From DASRJW01 sp964567755 (lineage in GTDB: Bacteria > Krumholzibacteriota > Krumholzibacteriia > G020349025), in the NCBI GenBank assembly GCA_964567755.1, contig CAZMNW010000002.1, forward strand, positions 1 through 51,179: a DNA stretch of 51,179 bases, read 5' to 3'. Under the pieces are notes generated by a model, which saw only the letters and a list, made by a program, of their open reading frames with translations, was not told the DNA's origin and searched no databases. A program made the position numbers and the translations under genes. Positions 50,776 to 51,179 of the stretch are shown here, piece after piece (within the stretch, counting starts at the first letter, position 1; each line of letters starts with the position of its first letter).

Positions 50776-51179
50776 ATGATCGGCAGGCGTTTCTCCCACT
50801 CGGCGCCGGAGGTATGGGAGAGGTCTACCGCGCCCAGGACGAGCATCTGCCGCGCGACGTCGCCATCAAGATCCTGCCTGCAGGCACCCTTGCCGACGAC
50901 CAAGCCCGCAAACGCTTCCGCAAGGAAGCCGAAACGTTGTCGCAGCTCAACCACCCGCACATCGCCACCATCTACGACTTCGATACCCAGGACGACGTGG
51001 ACTTCCTGGTCATGGAGTACGTGGAAGGCACGACGCTCGCCGAGAGGCTCCAGAACGGAGCGCTCCCGGTGAATGAGGTACTCCGCATCGGGAGCGAGAT
51101 CGCAGAGGCTCTCGACGAAGCTCATCACCGCGGCATCGTTCACCGGGATCTCAAGCCCAAGAACATCGGCCTCACGCTC
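50776..51179 (+). pseudogene. Third tandem Ser/Thr kinase copy, frameshifted in the ATP loop and cut by the window end
   Basis: ATGATCGGC followed by an FSH-encoding stretch matches the start of copy 2. Nineteen bases (copy 2 TAC CGC ATC GTC GAG CGT A) are missing after position 50799. Reading from the normal ATG then leaves the kinase frame and stops at 51072. In the shifted frame the kinase continues intact to the edge (GAGGMGEVYRAQDEHLPRD, IVHRDLKPKN). An internal ATG at 50814 could give a protein lacking most of the glycine-rich loop. It is therefore probably a pseudogene, unless the deletion is an assembly error. Confidence 0.75.

Overview
The window comes from a GC-rich, Gram-negative-type bacterium. 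The evidence is a predicted outer-membrane beta-barrel, several SPII lipoproteins, and peptidoglycan-recycling enzymes. Two long secreted proteins end in FlgD-like Ig/sorting-type tails, and there are tandem Ser/Thr kinases with TolB-like and TPR sensor regions. That combination is reminiscent of uncultured FCB-related or Eisenbacteria/Krumholzibacteria-like lineages. The placement is inference; no rRNA or tRNA gene was seen.

Layout. (1) 0.1-5.2 kb, minus strand: a tightly coupled cell-wall operon murQ - ChaN-like - anmK - SpoIID/LytB lipoprotein - sixA. (2) 5.3-9.6 kb: a 1416-aa secreted gingipain-like (C25) protease with a FlgD-type tail. (3) 9.8-14.3 kb: a cyclic-2,3-diphosphoglycerate-synthetase-like GTPase overlapping argF tail to tail, a metallophosphoesterase, a small NTF2-like secreted protein and a beta-barrel protein. 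(4) 14.4-16.2 kb: ECF sigma factor and zinc-finger anti-sigma factor. (5) 16.5-20.2 kb, plus strand: a three-gene propionyl-CoA-type carboxylase (carboxyltransferase, biotin carboxylase, separate BCCP), followed at once by a non-coding array of eleven ~52-bp repeats with an AACGTT core. (6) 21.5-23.0 kb: a geranylgeranyl-reductase-type flavoprotein paired with a 2[4Fe-4S] ferredoxin. (7) 23.0-29.8 kb, minus strand: meaB - split methylmalonyl-CoA mutase - two CoA-transferase subunits - hydroxyacyl-CoA dehydrogenase - a crotonase-fold protein resembling methylmalonyl-CoA decarboxylase - DUF488. With region 5 this forms a propionate/methylmalonate/acetoacetate module. (8) 30.0-33.8 kb, plus strand: a three-subunit molybdenum hydroxylase. 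(9) 33.8-34.8 kb: a lamin-tail-domain secreted protein coupled to a small Cys-rich exported protein. (10) 35.1-38.3 kb: a MocR/PdxR-type regulator followed by pdxS and pdxT (PLP synthase), with repeated ACCAGTCCA-type motifs upstream. (11) 38.4-39.6 kb: a DUF4143-type ATPase under an AT-rich promoter containing a perfect inverted repeat. (12) 39.7-45.1 kb, minus strand: three related PD40 beta-propeller lipoproteins, a broken fourth copy, and a chimeric 652-aa secreted protein. (13) 45.5 kb to the right edge, plus strand: three tandem receptor-type Ser/Thr kinases, the third frameshifted by a 19-bp deletion in its ATP-binding loop.

Regions 1-11 are mostly metabolic operons with convincing ribosome-binding sites and overlapping start/stop codons. 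Regions 12-13 look like a locally expanding lineage-specific surface/signalling locus. The most unusual non-coding feature is the 52-bp repeat array at 20.17-20.73 kb.
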